From: Burkholderia sp. 8Y
GTDB lineage: Bacteria > Pseudomonadota > Gammaproteobacteria > Burkholderiales > Burkholderiaceae
Assembly: GCF_902506145.1 (NCBI RefSeq)
Contig: NZ_LR733519.1
Location: 2,299,451-2,363,450 of the forward strand
Direction of reading: 5' to 3'
Length of the DNA: 64,000 nt
Shown: one piece after another, positions 32,453 through 40,567 of the stretch
Layout of the letters: every line of letters begins with the position of its first letter
Position numbering within the stretch: the stretch's first letter is position 1
Program-made: the position numbers and the translations under genes
The notes under the pieces: generated by a model
Seen by the model: the letters and a program-made list of their open reading frames with translations, nothing else
The model's database searches: none
What the model was told of the DNA's origin: nothing

Positions 32453-33394
32453 ATGAACACGAACAACACGAGCCTGAACGAAACGGCATCTGCGGCGCGC
32501 ATCGAACGCGTCGGCATGATCGGACTGGGACTGATGGGCAGCGCCATTGCCGCGCAGGTCATGCGCAGGGGATTCAAGCTGTCGGTGCTCGGGCATCGCA
32601 GCCGCGAGGCGCTCGAAGCACTCGTGGCGCAGGGCGCGACCGAAGCCGTCAGCGCAGCGGACCTCGCGCGCAACGTCGATGTGGTGATCGTGTGCGTTAC
32701 CGGAACGCCGCAAGTGCGCGATGCCGTGTTCCGCGAGAACGGCTTGCTGGCTGGCGCGCACGAAGGTTCGATCGTGATCGACAGCACCACGGCCGATGCG
32801 GACTTCGCCGATGAAGCGGCCAGCGCATTTGCGGCGAAGGGTGCGGCATTCCTCGATGCGCCCGTGAACCGCACGCCGAAGGAAGCGCGCGAAGGCCGGC
32901 TCAACGTGCTCGCGGGCGGCGATGCAGCCGTGCTCGATCGCGTGCGGCCGCTCATGGCCGCGTACGCGGAGACGGTGCATCATCTCGGCGCCCACGGTTC
33001 GGGTTATCGCGCAAAGCTCATTCACAACTTCATCGCGCAGGCGAACGGCGCGATTCTCGCCGAAGCGTTCGGCACGGCCGCGAAGGCGCAACTGAATCTG
33101 CACGAGTTCGCGGCGGTGTGCCGTTTGAGCGGCGCGCATAGCAAGACCTTCGACCGCATCATCCCGTATCTGCTCGAAGGCGATGACAGCGGACAGCAGT
33201 TCGCCATCCGGAACGCGGCGAAGGACATGCGTTCGTATAGTCAGCTTGCGGCAGCGTATTCATCGACGGCGATCCTCGCCGAAGCCGTGCGTCAGATGTA
33301 CGTGCTCGGCACGAATCTCGGTCATGGCGACCAATACGTGCCGCATATGTTTGATGTCATTGCCCAGTTGAACGGGATGAAGAAGAACGGCTGA
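32453..33394 (+). CDS. 3-hydroxyisobutyrate dehydrogenase-family reductase (GarR/tartronate semialdehyde-like)
   Basis: 313 residues. The N-terminal Rossmann motif is GLGLMG (24-29). The catalytic lysine K188 is in GYRAKLIHNF. The substrate motif usually written DAPVSGG is DAPVNRT (135-141) here, so substrate choice may differ from GarR. It would reduce a C3 semialdehyde such as tartronate semialdehyde using NAD(P)H. The ATG at 32453 is 12 bases after the oxidase stop. It is the last gene of the operon and converges directly on the GAF-GGDEF gene, the two stop codons abutting. Confidence 0.85.
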   Translation: MNTNNTSLNETASAARIERVGMIGLGLMGSAIAAQVMRRGFKLSVLGHRSREALEALVAQGATEAVSAADLARNVDVVIVCVTGTPQVRDAVFRENGLLAGAHEGSIVIDSTTADADFADEAASAFAAKGAAFLDAPVNRTPKEAREGRLNVLAGGDAAVLDRVRPLMAAYAETVHHLGAHGSGYRAKLIHNFIAQANGAILAEAFGTAAKAQLNLHEFAAVCRLSGAHSKTFDRIIPYLLEGDDSGQQFAIRNAAKDMRSYSQLAAAYSSTAILAEAVRQMYVLGTNLGHGDQYVPHMFDVIAQLNGMKKNG

Positions 33395-34330
33395 TCAGTC
33401 GTCGAAGTCGCCTTCAGCGAGAAGATCCGCGACGCTCTGATGAAGCGCCGGATCGAACCGCGTCTGCCGCACGTTGAAGCCGATTTCATAGCCGCGATGC
33501 ACGCGCGCTTCGCGTTGACGAAGCGCGTGGCGCAGGCGTTGAATCAGATCGTCGGTGTCCTCGGCGCTCGTGTCGGTGAGCAGCACCGCGAATTCGTCGC
33601 CGCTCATTCGCGCGATCACGTCGCTTTCGGCGAGCACATCGCGCAGCACGTCGGAGAACGTCTGCAACGCGCGATCGCCTTCGGCGTGCCCGTACGTATC
33701 GTTGATTTCGCGAAAGCCGTCGAGGTCGATCAAAAGCAGCGTGGCATCACGTGAGAGCCGCTTGCACACATTGAGCGCATGCTGCGCGAGCGTTTCGAAG
33801 CCGCGCCGGTTGGAGAGCAACGTGAGTTCGTCGATGGTCGCAAGCTGCAATGCGGCCATCTCCTGTTCCGCCATGCGGCCGAGGTCGCGCAAGAGTCGGC
33901 GGTCTTCTTCGCCGAACGCGCGCGGATGCTGGTCGATCAGACACAGCGTGCCGAGCTTCGCGCCGTTGGGCAGGCTCAGCGGATAACCCGCATAGAAGCG
34001 GATGAACGGCGGCCCGATGACGAGCGGATTGTCGTCGAAGCGCGCGTCGGCGCGGGCATCGGGCACGATCAGCACGTCGCCGCCGACGATGGCATGCGCG
34101 CAGAACGATACATCGCGCGAGGTTTGCCGCGTTTTCAGGCCAGTGCACGACTTGAACCACTGCCGGTTCTCGTCGACGAGGCTCACCAGTGCGATGGGAA
34201 CGTCGAAAAGGCGCTTGGCGAGCCGTGTCAGGCGGTCGAAGCGTTCTTCGGGCGCGGTATCGAGGATGTTCAGTGCGCGAAGCGCGGCGATGCGCTCGCT
34301 TTCGTTCGAAGGCTTAATAGGGACAAGCAT
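33395..34330 (-). CDS. GAF-GGDEF protein with SGDEF motif and shortened C-terminus
   Basis: 311 residues. A GAF domain (about 20-160; SFCAHAIVGGDVLIVPDA) is followed by a GGDEF domain. The signature is SGDEF (243-247), and no RxxD inhibitory site precedes it. The domain also stops early: the usual last helix (ALYxAKxxGRN) is missing, and the sequence ends ADLLAEGDFDD. Substrate-binding DxDGFREINDTYGHAEGD is intact. It may be a weak cyclase or a GTP/c-di-GMP sensor. I chose the ATG at 34328-34330; a TTG four codons upstream is also in frame, and neither has a clear ribosome site. Confidence 0.8.
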   Translation of the reverse strand: MLVPIKPSNESERIAALRALNILDTAPEERFDRLTRLAKRLFDVPIALVSLVDENRQWFKSCTGLKTRQTSRDVSFCAHAIVGGDVLIVPDARADARFDDNPLVIGPPFIRFYAGYPLSLPNGAKLGTLCLIDQHPRAFGEEDRRLLRDLGRMAEQEMAALQLATIDELTLLSNRRGFETLAQHALNVCKRLSRDATLLLIDLDGFREINDTYGHAEGDRALQTFSDVLRDVLAESDVIARMSGDEFAVLLTDTSAEDTDDLIQRLRHALRQREARVHRGYEIGFNVRQTRFDPALHQSVADLLAEGDFDD

Positions 34331-34455
34331 CGGTGGGAACAAGCATCGGTGGTCGGCAATCGGCTTCCGGATGCCCGAGCGGGCGGGAGAACTAAAGACT
34401 ATTCTAGCGCCTGACGGCTCTTTGCAGAGGCGTTCAAAAAGCCAATAGGTCTCGC

Positions 34456-34481
34456 GCCAGCGCGGCGTGAACCGCGCTGGC
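34456..34481 (-). terminator. Hairpin after the glycine-rich gene
   Basis: Perfect ten-pair stem (34456-34465 with 34472-34481) around a six-base loop, 27 bases beyond the stop codon of the 34508-34870 gene. On the minus strand a TTTTT occurs, but about 12 bases after the stem, which is further than usual. Confidence 0.4.
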
Positions 34482-34507
34482 CCGATTGTTGGAAGCTGCC
34501 GCGCCCC

Positions 34508-34870
34508 TTACCACCCGCCGCGCGATCCACCGCCGCCGGGCGAAGGCGTGTTCTGCGGGCTCGTCACGCCGGAGGACATGTTGCGCGTTGCGCCCGGCGG
34601 CTGCATGCCGCCCCGGGCCGGCGCCGCGCTCATGGTGCCGTCGTTCGCGCCGCCGATGCCGCCGCCGCGCGCCATGCCGACGCCGCCATTCGCGTTCGTG
34701 CCGTTCGCGCCATTCGCGCCGGAGAGCCCGTTGACGCCGTTCGTCCCCATGCCTGCACCGCTCGTCCCGCCGACCGCGCCGCCCGCTGCCCCGCCGATAT
34801 CGCCGCCGGCCGCATGAACGCCGCCTGACAGAGCGATCAGGAGCGCCGTCATCGCAAGTCTGGATTTCAT
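34508..34870 (-). CDS. Secreted glycine-rich small protein, second member
   Basis: 120 residues. A signal peptide (MKSRLAMTALLIALSGGVHA, cleavage after VHA) leads into an almost pure glycine, alanine, asparagine and threonine sequence with motifs such as GGAAGGAVGG and NGVNGLSGANGANGTNANGG. It ends in GGGGSRGGW. AGGAGA precedes the ATG at 34868-34870. The signal end and the final GGSxGxW resemble the product of 19383-19715. Function unknown. Confidence 0.65.
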   Translation of the reverse strand: MKSRLAMTALLIALSGGVHAAGGDIGGAAGGAVGGTSGAGMGTNGVNGLSGANGANGTNANGGVGMARGGGIGGANDGTMSAAPARGGMQPPGATRNMSSGVTSPQNTPSPGGGGSRGGW

Positions 34871-35160
34871 GTCGAATCTCCTACTGATTACTGATTACAG
34901 CGTTCCCGCGCAAACGTCGTGCCGCGTTCAGCATGCGAACCGCCTGGCCGCTCTCAGGCCGCGAGCGCTGGCTTGTTACTTAAGCATTGCATAAGCATGA
35001 GGCCCGCATCATAGACGCGCGGGTCGGTCCGGTGTCACGGCGACAACGCATCCCGCGAATGCCGCTCAAGCGGTTCCGAGTCCATGCACGCCTACTGTCA
35101 CACTATGGCCACAGCCGCGATGCGACGATCAGCACCCAGCCCGATGCGGCTAAGACACGC

Positions 35161-36396
35161 ATGACGGCGCACGCCATTCCCGTCTGGATGTGGCTGGTCA
35201 TCGGACTGTGTTGCGCGGCGACCTGTCATGCGGCGCTGGCGGCGCTGTTGCACGGCGGCCGGCGCACCGCTCGATCTTCGCGCCGCGACCATTCCACGAG
35301 TGCCGATTCCCCCGTTCCCGTGAGCATTCTGAAGCCGCTGTGCGGCGCGGAGCCGCGTCTTTACGCGAACCTCGAAACCTTCTGCACGCAGACGCATCCT
35401 TCATATCAACTTCTCTTTGGCGTCGCGCACGCGTCGGATGCCGCGGCGGGCGTCGTGCGGCGGCTTGCGCGCGCATATCCGGACCGCGACATCGAGCTCG
35501 TCATCGACGCAACGACGCACGGCAGCAACCGCAAGGTCGCGAATCTCATCAATCTGTCGGGACACGCGAAGCATGACGTGATCGTGATCGCGGACAGCGA
35601 TATCGCCGTCGAGCCGGACTACCTGATGCGCGTGACCGCGCCGCTTGCCGATGCGAGCGTGGGCGTCGTCACGTGCCTGTACCGGGCGCGTTGCATTGGC
35701 GGAATCTGGGCGAGACTCGGCAGCCTTTTCATCGACGAATGGTTCGTGCCGTCCGTGTATGTGGCGAACGCGCTCGGCTATGGACGCTTCGGCTTCGGGG
35801 CGACGCTTGCGCTCACGCGCGAAACGCTCGAAAAGATCGGCGGACTGGAAGCCTTGCGCGATTGCCTCGCCGACGATTTCTGGCTCGCCGAACGGGCGCG
35901 CGTGATCGGCCTGCGCACGGTGCTGTCGGATGTCGTCGTCACAACCGATGTGATCGAAGGCGATCTCCCCTCCTTGTGGCGGCGCGAGACGCGCTGGCTG
36001 CGCACCATCCGTTCGATCAACCCCTTGGGTTTCGCTTGTCTGTGCATTACGTTTGCATCGCCGTGGCTTCTGACGAGTGCGCTTCTGGGCGTTTCGTTCG
36101 ACACGAGCGGCACGGACCTCGCACAATCGACAGCCGATGCCATCGTCGATATCAGCACCTCTCTCGGCATCAGCGCGCGTCTCTTGCTGCACTCGCGCAG
36201 CGCGCGTTCGTGGCGCGCGTTCTGGCGCGACCTGCCGCTCATTCCGCTGCGCGACGGGCTGATGTGGCTCGCGTGGTTCGCCGCGCTGTTCGGTTCGAGC
36301 GTCGTGTGGCGCGGCGTGCGCGTGCCGCTCAACGTCTCCGATGCCTCGGCCTCCGAAGGCGACGCGTACGAAACGAATCCGTCCGACAGGCCATGA
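35161..36396 (+). CDS. hpnI: Hopanoid glycosyltransferase HpnI
   Basis: 411 residues. An N-terminal membrane helix (about 7-30), a GT2 ceramide-glucosyltransferase-like domain, and C-terminal membrane segments. Motifs in order: ADSDIAVEPDY (D1/D2), DDFWLAERAR (D3), and RETRW for the (Q/R)xxRW of this class. HpnI adds N-acetylglucosamine to bacteriohopanetetrol. It is the first gene of hpnIJKL, and the three genes after it confirm the identification. The ATG at 35161 gives a normal length; the frame extends to 34987, but that part lacks conserved features. Confidence 0.9.
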   Translation: MTAHAIPVWMWLVIGLCCAATCHAALAALLHGGRRTARSSRRDHSTSADSPVPVSILKPLCGAEPRLYANLETFCTQTHPSYQLLFGVAHASDAAAGVVRRLARAYPDRDIELVIDATTHGSNRKVANLINLSGHAKHDVIVIADSDIAVEPDYLMRVTAPLADASVGVVTCLYRARCIGGIWARLGSLFIDEWFVPSVYVANALGYGRFGFGATLALTRETLEKIGGLEALRDCLADDFWLAERARVIGLRTVLSDVVVTTDVIEGDLPSLWRRETRWLRTIRSINPLGFACLCITFASPWLLTSALLGVSFDTSGTDLAQSTADAIVDISTSLGISARLLLHSRSARSWRAFWRDLPLIPLRDGLMWLAWFAALFGSSVVWRGVRVPLNVSDASASEGDAYETNPSDRP

Positions 36397-36441
36397 AAAC
36401 ACGCCTTGAATACACGCCATGAATACACAGGACTTCGCATC

Positions 36442-37866
36442 ATGAAGCAGACGCTTTTTCTTCAGGCCCCGTCTTTCGACGGTTTCGACGGCGGTGCGGG
36501 ATCGCGCTATCAGGCCAAGCGCGAGATACGCTCGTTCTGGTATCCGACGTGGCTCGCGCAACCCGCCGCGCTGATACCGCAAAGCCGCGTGCTCGACGCG
36601 CCCGCCGATGGCCTGTCCGTCGAGGAGACGCTCGACATCGCGGCGCACTACGATCTCGTCATCATTCACACGAGCACGCCGTCCTTTCCGACCGACGCGC
36701 TCTTCGCCGAGCATCTGAAAGCGCGCAAGCCGTCGGCGCTGATCGGCATGGTCGGTGCGAAAGTGGCGGTCGATCCGCATCACTCGCTGACAGCGAGCGA
36801 CGCGATCGACTTCGTGTGCCGCGAGGAATTCGACTACACCTGCAAGGAAGTCGCCGAAGGCATGCCGTTCGCGTCGATCAAAGGGCTCTCGTGGCGCAAT
36901 GAAGACGGTGCAATCGAGCATAACGAAGCGCGCCCCATCCTCGAAAACATGGATGAGTTGCCGTTCGTCGCGCCCGTTTATCGACGCGATCTGAATATCC
37001 GGAACTACTTTATCGGCTATCTGAACTATCCGTACGTGTCCATTTATACGGGGCGCGGCTGCCGTTCGCGCTGCACGTTCTGCCTGTGGCCGCAGACGGT
37101 GGGCGGGCATCGCTACCGCGTGCGCTCGGTCGAGAACGTGCTGGAAGAAGTGAAGTGGATTCGCGACAACATGCCGGAAGTGAAGGAGATCATGTTCGAC
37201 GACGACACCTTCACCGACTTTAAGCCGCGCGTCGAGGACATCGCGCGCGGGCTGGGCAAGCTCGGCGTGACGTGGTCGTGCAACGCGAAGGCCAACGTCC
37301 CGTATTCGACGCTCAAGATCATGAAGGAGAACGGCTTGCGTCTCTTGCTGGTCGGTTATGAATCCGGCGACGACCAGATTCTGCTCAACATCAAGAAGGG
37401 CTTGCGCACGGATATCGCGCGGCGCTTCGCCGACGATTGCCGCAAGCTCGGCATCAAGGTACATGGCACGTTCATTCTAGGCTTACCGGGCGAAACCAAA
37501 GAGACGATCGATAAAACCATTCGGTATGCGAAGGAAATCAATCCGCATACCATCCAGGTCTCGCTGGCCGCGCCTTATCCGGGCACGACGCTCTACAAAC
37601 AGGCTGTCGATAACGGCTGGCTCGCGGAGAACAAGGTCATCAATCTCGTCAGCAAGGAAGGCGTGCAACTGGCGGCGATCGGCTATCCGCATCTCTCGCG
37701 CGAAGACATCTATCACGAGCTCGAACGCTTCTATAAGCGGTTCTATTTCCGGCCGTCGAAGATCTGGGAAATCGTGCGGGAAATGCTGACGAGCTGGGAC
37801 ATGATGAAGCGCCGCCTGCGCGAAGGTGTGGAATTCTTCCGCTTCCTGCGGGCGCGCGAGGCATGA
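36442..37866 (+). CDS. hpnJ: Hopanoid radical SAM protein HpnJ
   Basis: 474 residues. The radical SAM cluster motif is C207-x3-C211-x2-C214 (GCRSRCTFCLWPQ), and residues 1-180 form a B12-binding-like N-terminal domain. HpnJ converts bacteriohopanetetrol glucosamine to the cyclitol ether by radical ring contraction in hopanoid tailoring. The ATG at 36442 is preferred to an in-frame ATG 12 codons earlier, since MKQTLFLQAPSFDGFDGGAG is the family start. It follows hpnI by 45 bases and hpnK starts four bases after its stop. Confidence 0.93.
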   Translation: MKQTLFLQAPSFDGFDGGAGSRYQAKREIRSFWYPTWLAQPAALIPQSRVLDAPADGLSVEETLDIAAHYDLVIIHTSTPSFPTDALFAEHLKARKPSALIGMVGAKVAVDPHHSLTASDAIDFVCREEFDYTCKEVAEGMPFASIKGLSWRNEDGAIEHNEARPILENMDELPFVAPVYRRDLNIRNYFIGYLNYPYVSIYTGRGCRSRCTFCLWPQTVGGHRYRVRSVENVLEEVKWIRDNMPEVKEIMFDDDTFTDFKPRVEDIARGLGKLGVTWSCNAKANVPYSTLKIMKENGLRLLLVGYESGDDQILLNIKKGLRTDIARRFADDCRKLGIKVHGTFILGLPGETKETIDKTIRYAKEINPHTIQVSLAAPYPGTTLYKQAVDNGWLAENKVINLVSKEGVQLAAIGYPHLSREDIYHELERFYKRFYFRPSKIWEIVREMLTSWDMMKRRLREGVEFFRFLRAREA

Positions 37867-37870
37867 CCGC

Positions 37871-38722
37871 ATGCGAGCGTTGATTGTCACCGCCGACGAC
37901 TTCGGTCTGCACGAGCGCATCAACGAGGCGGTGATCCGGGCGCATCGCGAAGGCGTGCTCGCGTGCGCGAGCCTGATGGTCGCCGCGCCCGCCGCGCGGG
38001 ATGCGGTCGCGCGCGCGAGAGCGTGTCCGTCGCTGCGCGTCGGCCTGCATATCGTGCTGGCCGATGGCGTGTCGACGCTCGGCGCCGCGCGTGTCCCCGC
38101 ATTGACCGATGATGACGGATGGATGCGCGATGCCCCCCTGAAAGACGGTCTGCGCTATGCGTTGCTTCCTCGCGTGCGGCGCCAGCTCGGCGAGGAAATC
38201 CGCGCGCAGTTCGAAGCGTTTCGCGCGACCGGGCTCGCGCTCGACCACGTCAACACGCACAAGCATCTGCACGTGCATCCGGTGGTGCTTTCGCTGATTC
38301 TCGAGATTGGCCGCGACTACGGCATGCGCGCGATGCGTTTGCCATCGGAAGCGAGCGCGCCGTTCTGGTTGAAGCCGTGGACGGCGCTGACGCGCCGGCG
38401 TCTCGCACGCGCGGGCATCGCGCACAACGATTACGTCGTCGGCATGGCGCAAACGGGCCGGTTCGATGAAGCCGCGTGGCTCGCGGCGCTCGCCGACATA
38501 GACGTAAAAGATGGACGGGTCGGCGAAATCTACTGTCATCCTGCCGTGGCCGGCGATACACCGATCACGTACTCGATGCGCGACTACCGGCACGCCGACG
38601 AACTCGACGCGCTGCTGTCTCCGCGCGTCAGTCAGGCGCTCGGTGCGGCGCGTGCGCGCGGCGTCGCGCTGGGCGGCTTCTCAGACGTGTTTGCCGACGC
38701 ATTCGGCGCGGGGCGCGCGTGA
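37871..38722 (+). CDS. hpnK: Hopanoid deacetylase HpnK (YdjC/ChbG fold)
   Basis: 283 residues. The metal-binding N-terminus TADDFGLHERIN carries D9 and D10, and the HVNTHKHLHVHP stretch supplies the histidines of the YdjC/ChbG deacetylase family. HpnK removes the acetyl group of GlcNAc-bacteriohopanetetrol to give the glucosamine form. The ATG at 37871 is the family start. Its stop codon overlaps the GTG start of hpnL (GTGA), so translation is coupled. Confidence 0.92.
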   Translation: MRALIVTADDFGLHERINEAVIRAHREGVLACASLMVAAPAARDAVARARACPSLRVGLHIVLADGVSTLGAARVPALTDDDGWMRDAPLKDGLRYALLPRVRRQLGEEIRAQFEAFRATGLALDHVNTHKHLHVHPVVLSLILEIGRDYGMRAMRLPSEASAPFWLKPWTALTRRRLARAGIAHNDYVVGMAQTGRFDEAAWLAALADIDVKDGRVGEIYCHPAVAGDTPITYSMRDYRHADELDALLSPRVSQALGAARARGVALGGFSDVFADAFGAGRA

Positions 38723-39747
38723 TCGCGCTACGCAAGGCCGCCGCCACCGCGTGGCCGGGCGTGCTCGCGCTCGTCGCGGCGCTCGTGATCGGCTATACGC
38801 TGCGCGACAGCATCGGCCAGGCGAGCGAACGGATCATGCATGCGTGGCTGCCGCTGCTTCTGCTCGTGCCGTATCGCGCGGTGCCGCTCGCGCTCGATGC
38901 GCTCGGCTGGTGGATCCTGCTTGCGCGTGCCGTGCCGTTTCGCTTTGTCTGGTGGATCGCGACGGTGCGCGACGGCGTGAGCCGCCTGCTGCCCGTCGCA
39001 AGCGTGGGCGGCGAAGTGGTCGGCGTGCGGCTCGCGTGCTGGAAGCTGCGCGATTCATCGGCGGTGATCGCGTCGGTGATCGTGGAAGTGCTCGTCACGC
39101 TCGGCATGCAGGCGATTTTCGCGATCATCGGCATCGCGGCGCTCGCGCATGCGGCTGCGTTGCACCGCGCGTTGTGGCCGCTCGCGGCGGCAAGCGCGGC
39201 GACGCTCGCGGCGCTCGGCGGATGCGCCTGGTGGCTGCGTCGCGGTGCGCCATTCGATGTGCTTTTGGCGCTCGCACGGCGCGTGCTCGGCAGCAGCCCG
39301 CTGCTTCGCGCGGGGCATTCGCGACGGCTCGACGCCGCGTTGCGCGCGCTGGCGCAGCGTCCGCGTGCGTGGCTTGCCGCGCTCGCATGGCAGCTCGCGG
39401 GGCAGGCCGCGGGCGCGCTCGAGAACTTCTTCGCGCTCTGGGCGATGGGCGTGCCGGTGACGCTGACCGATGCCGTCGCGATCGAAGCCATCACGCAAAT
39501 TGCACGGCACGTCGCCTTTTTCGTGCCGCTCGGCGTCGGCGTGCAGGACGCCGCCATCGTGCTGACGGCCCAGCTCGCCGGCCTCGGCACGGAAGCAGCG
39601 GTCTCGCTTGCGCTCGTCAAGCGCATGCGTGAAGTGCTGTCGGGCGGGCTTGCGCTGGCGTCGTGGCTGGTCGCGGAGCGCGTTCGTCGCAAGGCCGGCA
39701 CGACGGCAAGCGCAGCGCGGAAGAACCGCGCGAAATTATCTGCATGA
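38719..39747 (+). CDS. hpnL: Hopanoid-associated membrane protein HpnL
   Basis: 342 residues with about eight membrane helices, of the lysylphosphatidylglycerol synthetase/UPF0104 flippase-like family. Conserved family stretches are visible: RDGVSRLLPVASVGGEVVG, and near the C-terminus HVAFFVPLGVGVQDAAIV. The start is GTG at 38719, overlapping the hpnK stop. HpnL is a recurring fourth member of hpnIJKL whose exact role is unsettled; transport or flipping of modified hopanoid is the usual proposal. Confidence 0.9.
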   Translation: MIALRKAAATAWPGVLALVAALVIGYTLRDSIGQASERIMHAWLPLLLLVPYRAVPLALDALGWWILLARAVPFRFVWWIATVRDGVSRLLPVASVGGEVVGVRLACWKLRDSSAVIASVIVEVLVTLGMQAIFAIIGIAALAHAAALHRALWPLAAASAATLAALGGCAWWLRRGAPFDVLLALARRVLGSSPLLRAGHSRRLDAALRALAQRPRAWLAALAWQLAGQAAGALENFFALWAMGVPVTLTDAVAIEAITQIARHVAFFVPLGVGVQDAAIVLTAQLAGLGTEAAVSLALVKRMREVLSGGLALASWLVAERVRRKAGTTASAARKNRAKLSA

Positions 39748-39796
39748 CGTATCGCACGGCATGCAAGTCGCAATCTGCAAGTAACGAGGAATACTA

Positions 39797-40561
39797 ATGA
39801 AAGTCGAATCGAAGGTCCCACAGGTCACGTTGCTTTTCTGGATCGTCAAGATTGCCGCGACGACGCTCGGTGAAACCGGCGGCGACTGGGTGTCCATGTC
39901 GTTGAACCTCGGCTATCTGATCGGCTCGGCCATCTTCGCGCTGCTGTTCGTCGGCTTCGTCACCGCGCAGGTGAGAGCGCGGGCGTTTCACCCGTCGCTG
40001 TACTGGGCGACCATCGTCGCGACGACCACGCTTGGCACGACGCTCGCCGACTTCGCCGACCGCTCGCTCGGTCTCGGCTATCCGGGCGGCGTGACGATCG
40101 TTTCGGCGTGTCTGCTGGCGAGCCTCGCGGTGTGGTATCGCGTGGAAGGCAGCGTGTCGGTCGATCGGATCAATACGCCGCGCGTCGAATGGTTCTACTG
40201 GGTGACGATCCTCTTCTCGCAAACGCTGGGCACCGCGCTCGGCGACTGGATCGCGGGCGACGACCGCGGCGGTCTCGGGTTCGGTTACGAAGGCGGGGCG
40301 CTTCTCTTCGGCGGATTGCTGGCCTGCGTCTCCGCGCTCTACTTCTGGACCGCGCTGTCGCGCACGCTGCTGTTCTGGGCGGCGTTCGTGCTGACGCGGC
40401 CGCTCGGCGCGACGCTCGGCGACTTGTTCGACAAGCCCGTTGCGCAAGGCGGCCTCGCGATGAGCCGCCTCTGGGCGTCGGTCGCGCTGCTGGCGTTCAT
40501 GGCCCTCTGCGTCGCATGGATGACGATGGCGCAGACGCGCGAGCGCAGATCCTTGCGATAG
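39797..40561 (+). CDS. COG4705-type membrane protein with four internal repeats
   Basis: 254 residues with about eight membrane helices. Four repeats of roughly 60 residues each begin with a related motif: TTLGETGGDW, TTLGTTLADF, QTLGTALGDW and RPLGATLGDL. Each places an acidic residue after a TLG-type helix start, suggesting a symmetric metal or proton pathway. GAGGA precedes the ATG at 39797. It follows hpnL by 49 bases on the same strand, and could be co-transcribed. Function unknown; some COG4705 members are linked to manganese or other metals only by annotation. Confidence 0.75.
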   Translation: MKVESKVPQVTLLFWIVKIAATTLGETGGDWVSMSLNLGYLIGSAIFALLFVGFVTAQVRARAFHPSLYWATIVATTTLGTTLADFADRSLGLGYPGGVTIVSACLLASLAVWYRVEGSVSVDRINTPRVEWFYWVTILFSQTLGTALGDWIAGDDRGGLGFGYEGGALLFGGLLACVSALYFWTALSRTLLFWAAFVLTRPLGATLGDLFDKPVAQGGLAMSRLWASVALLAFMALCVAWMTMAQTRERRSLR

Positions 40562-40567
40562 CGCGCA

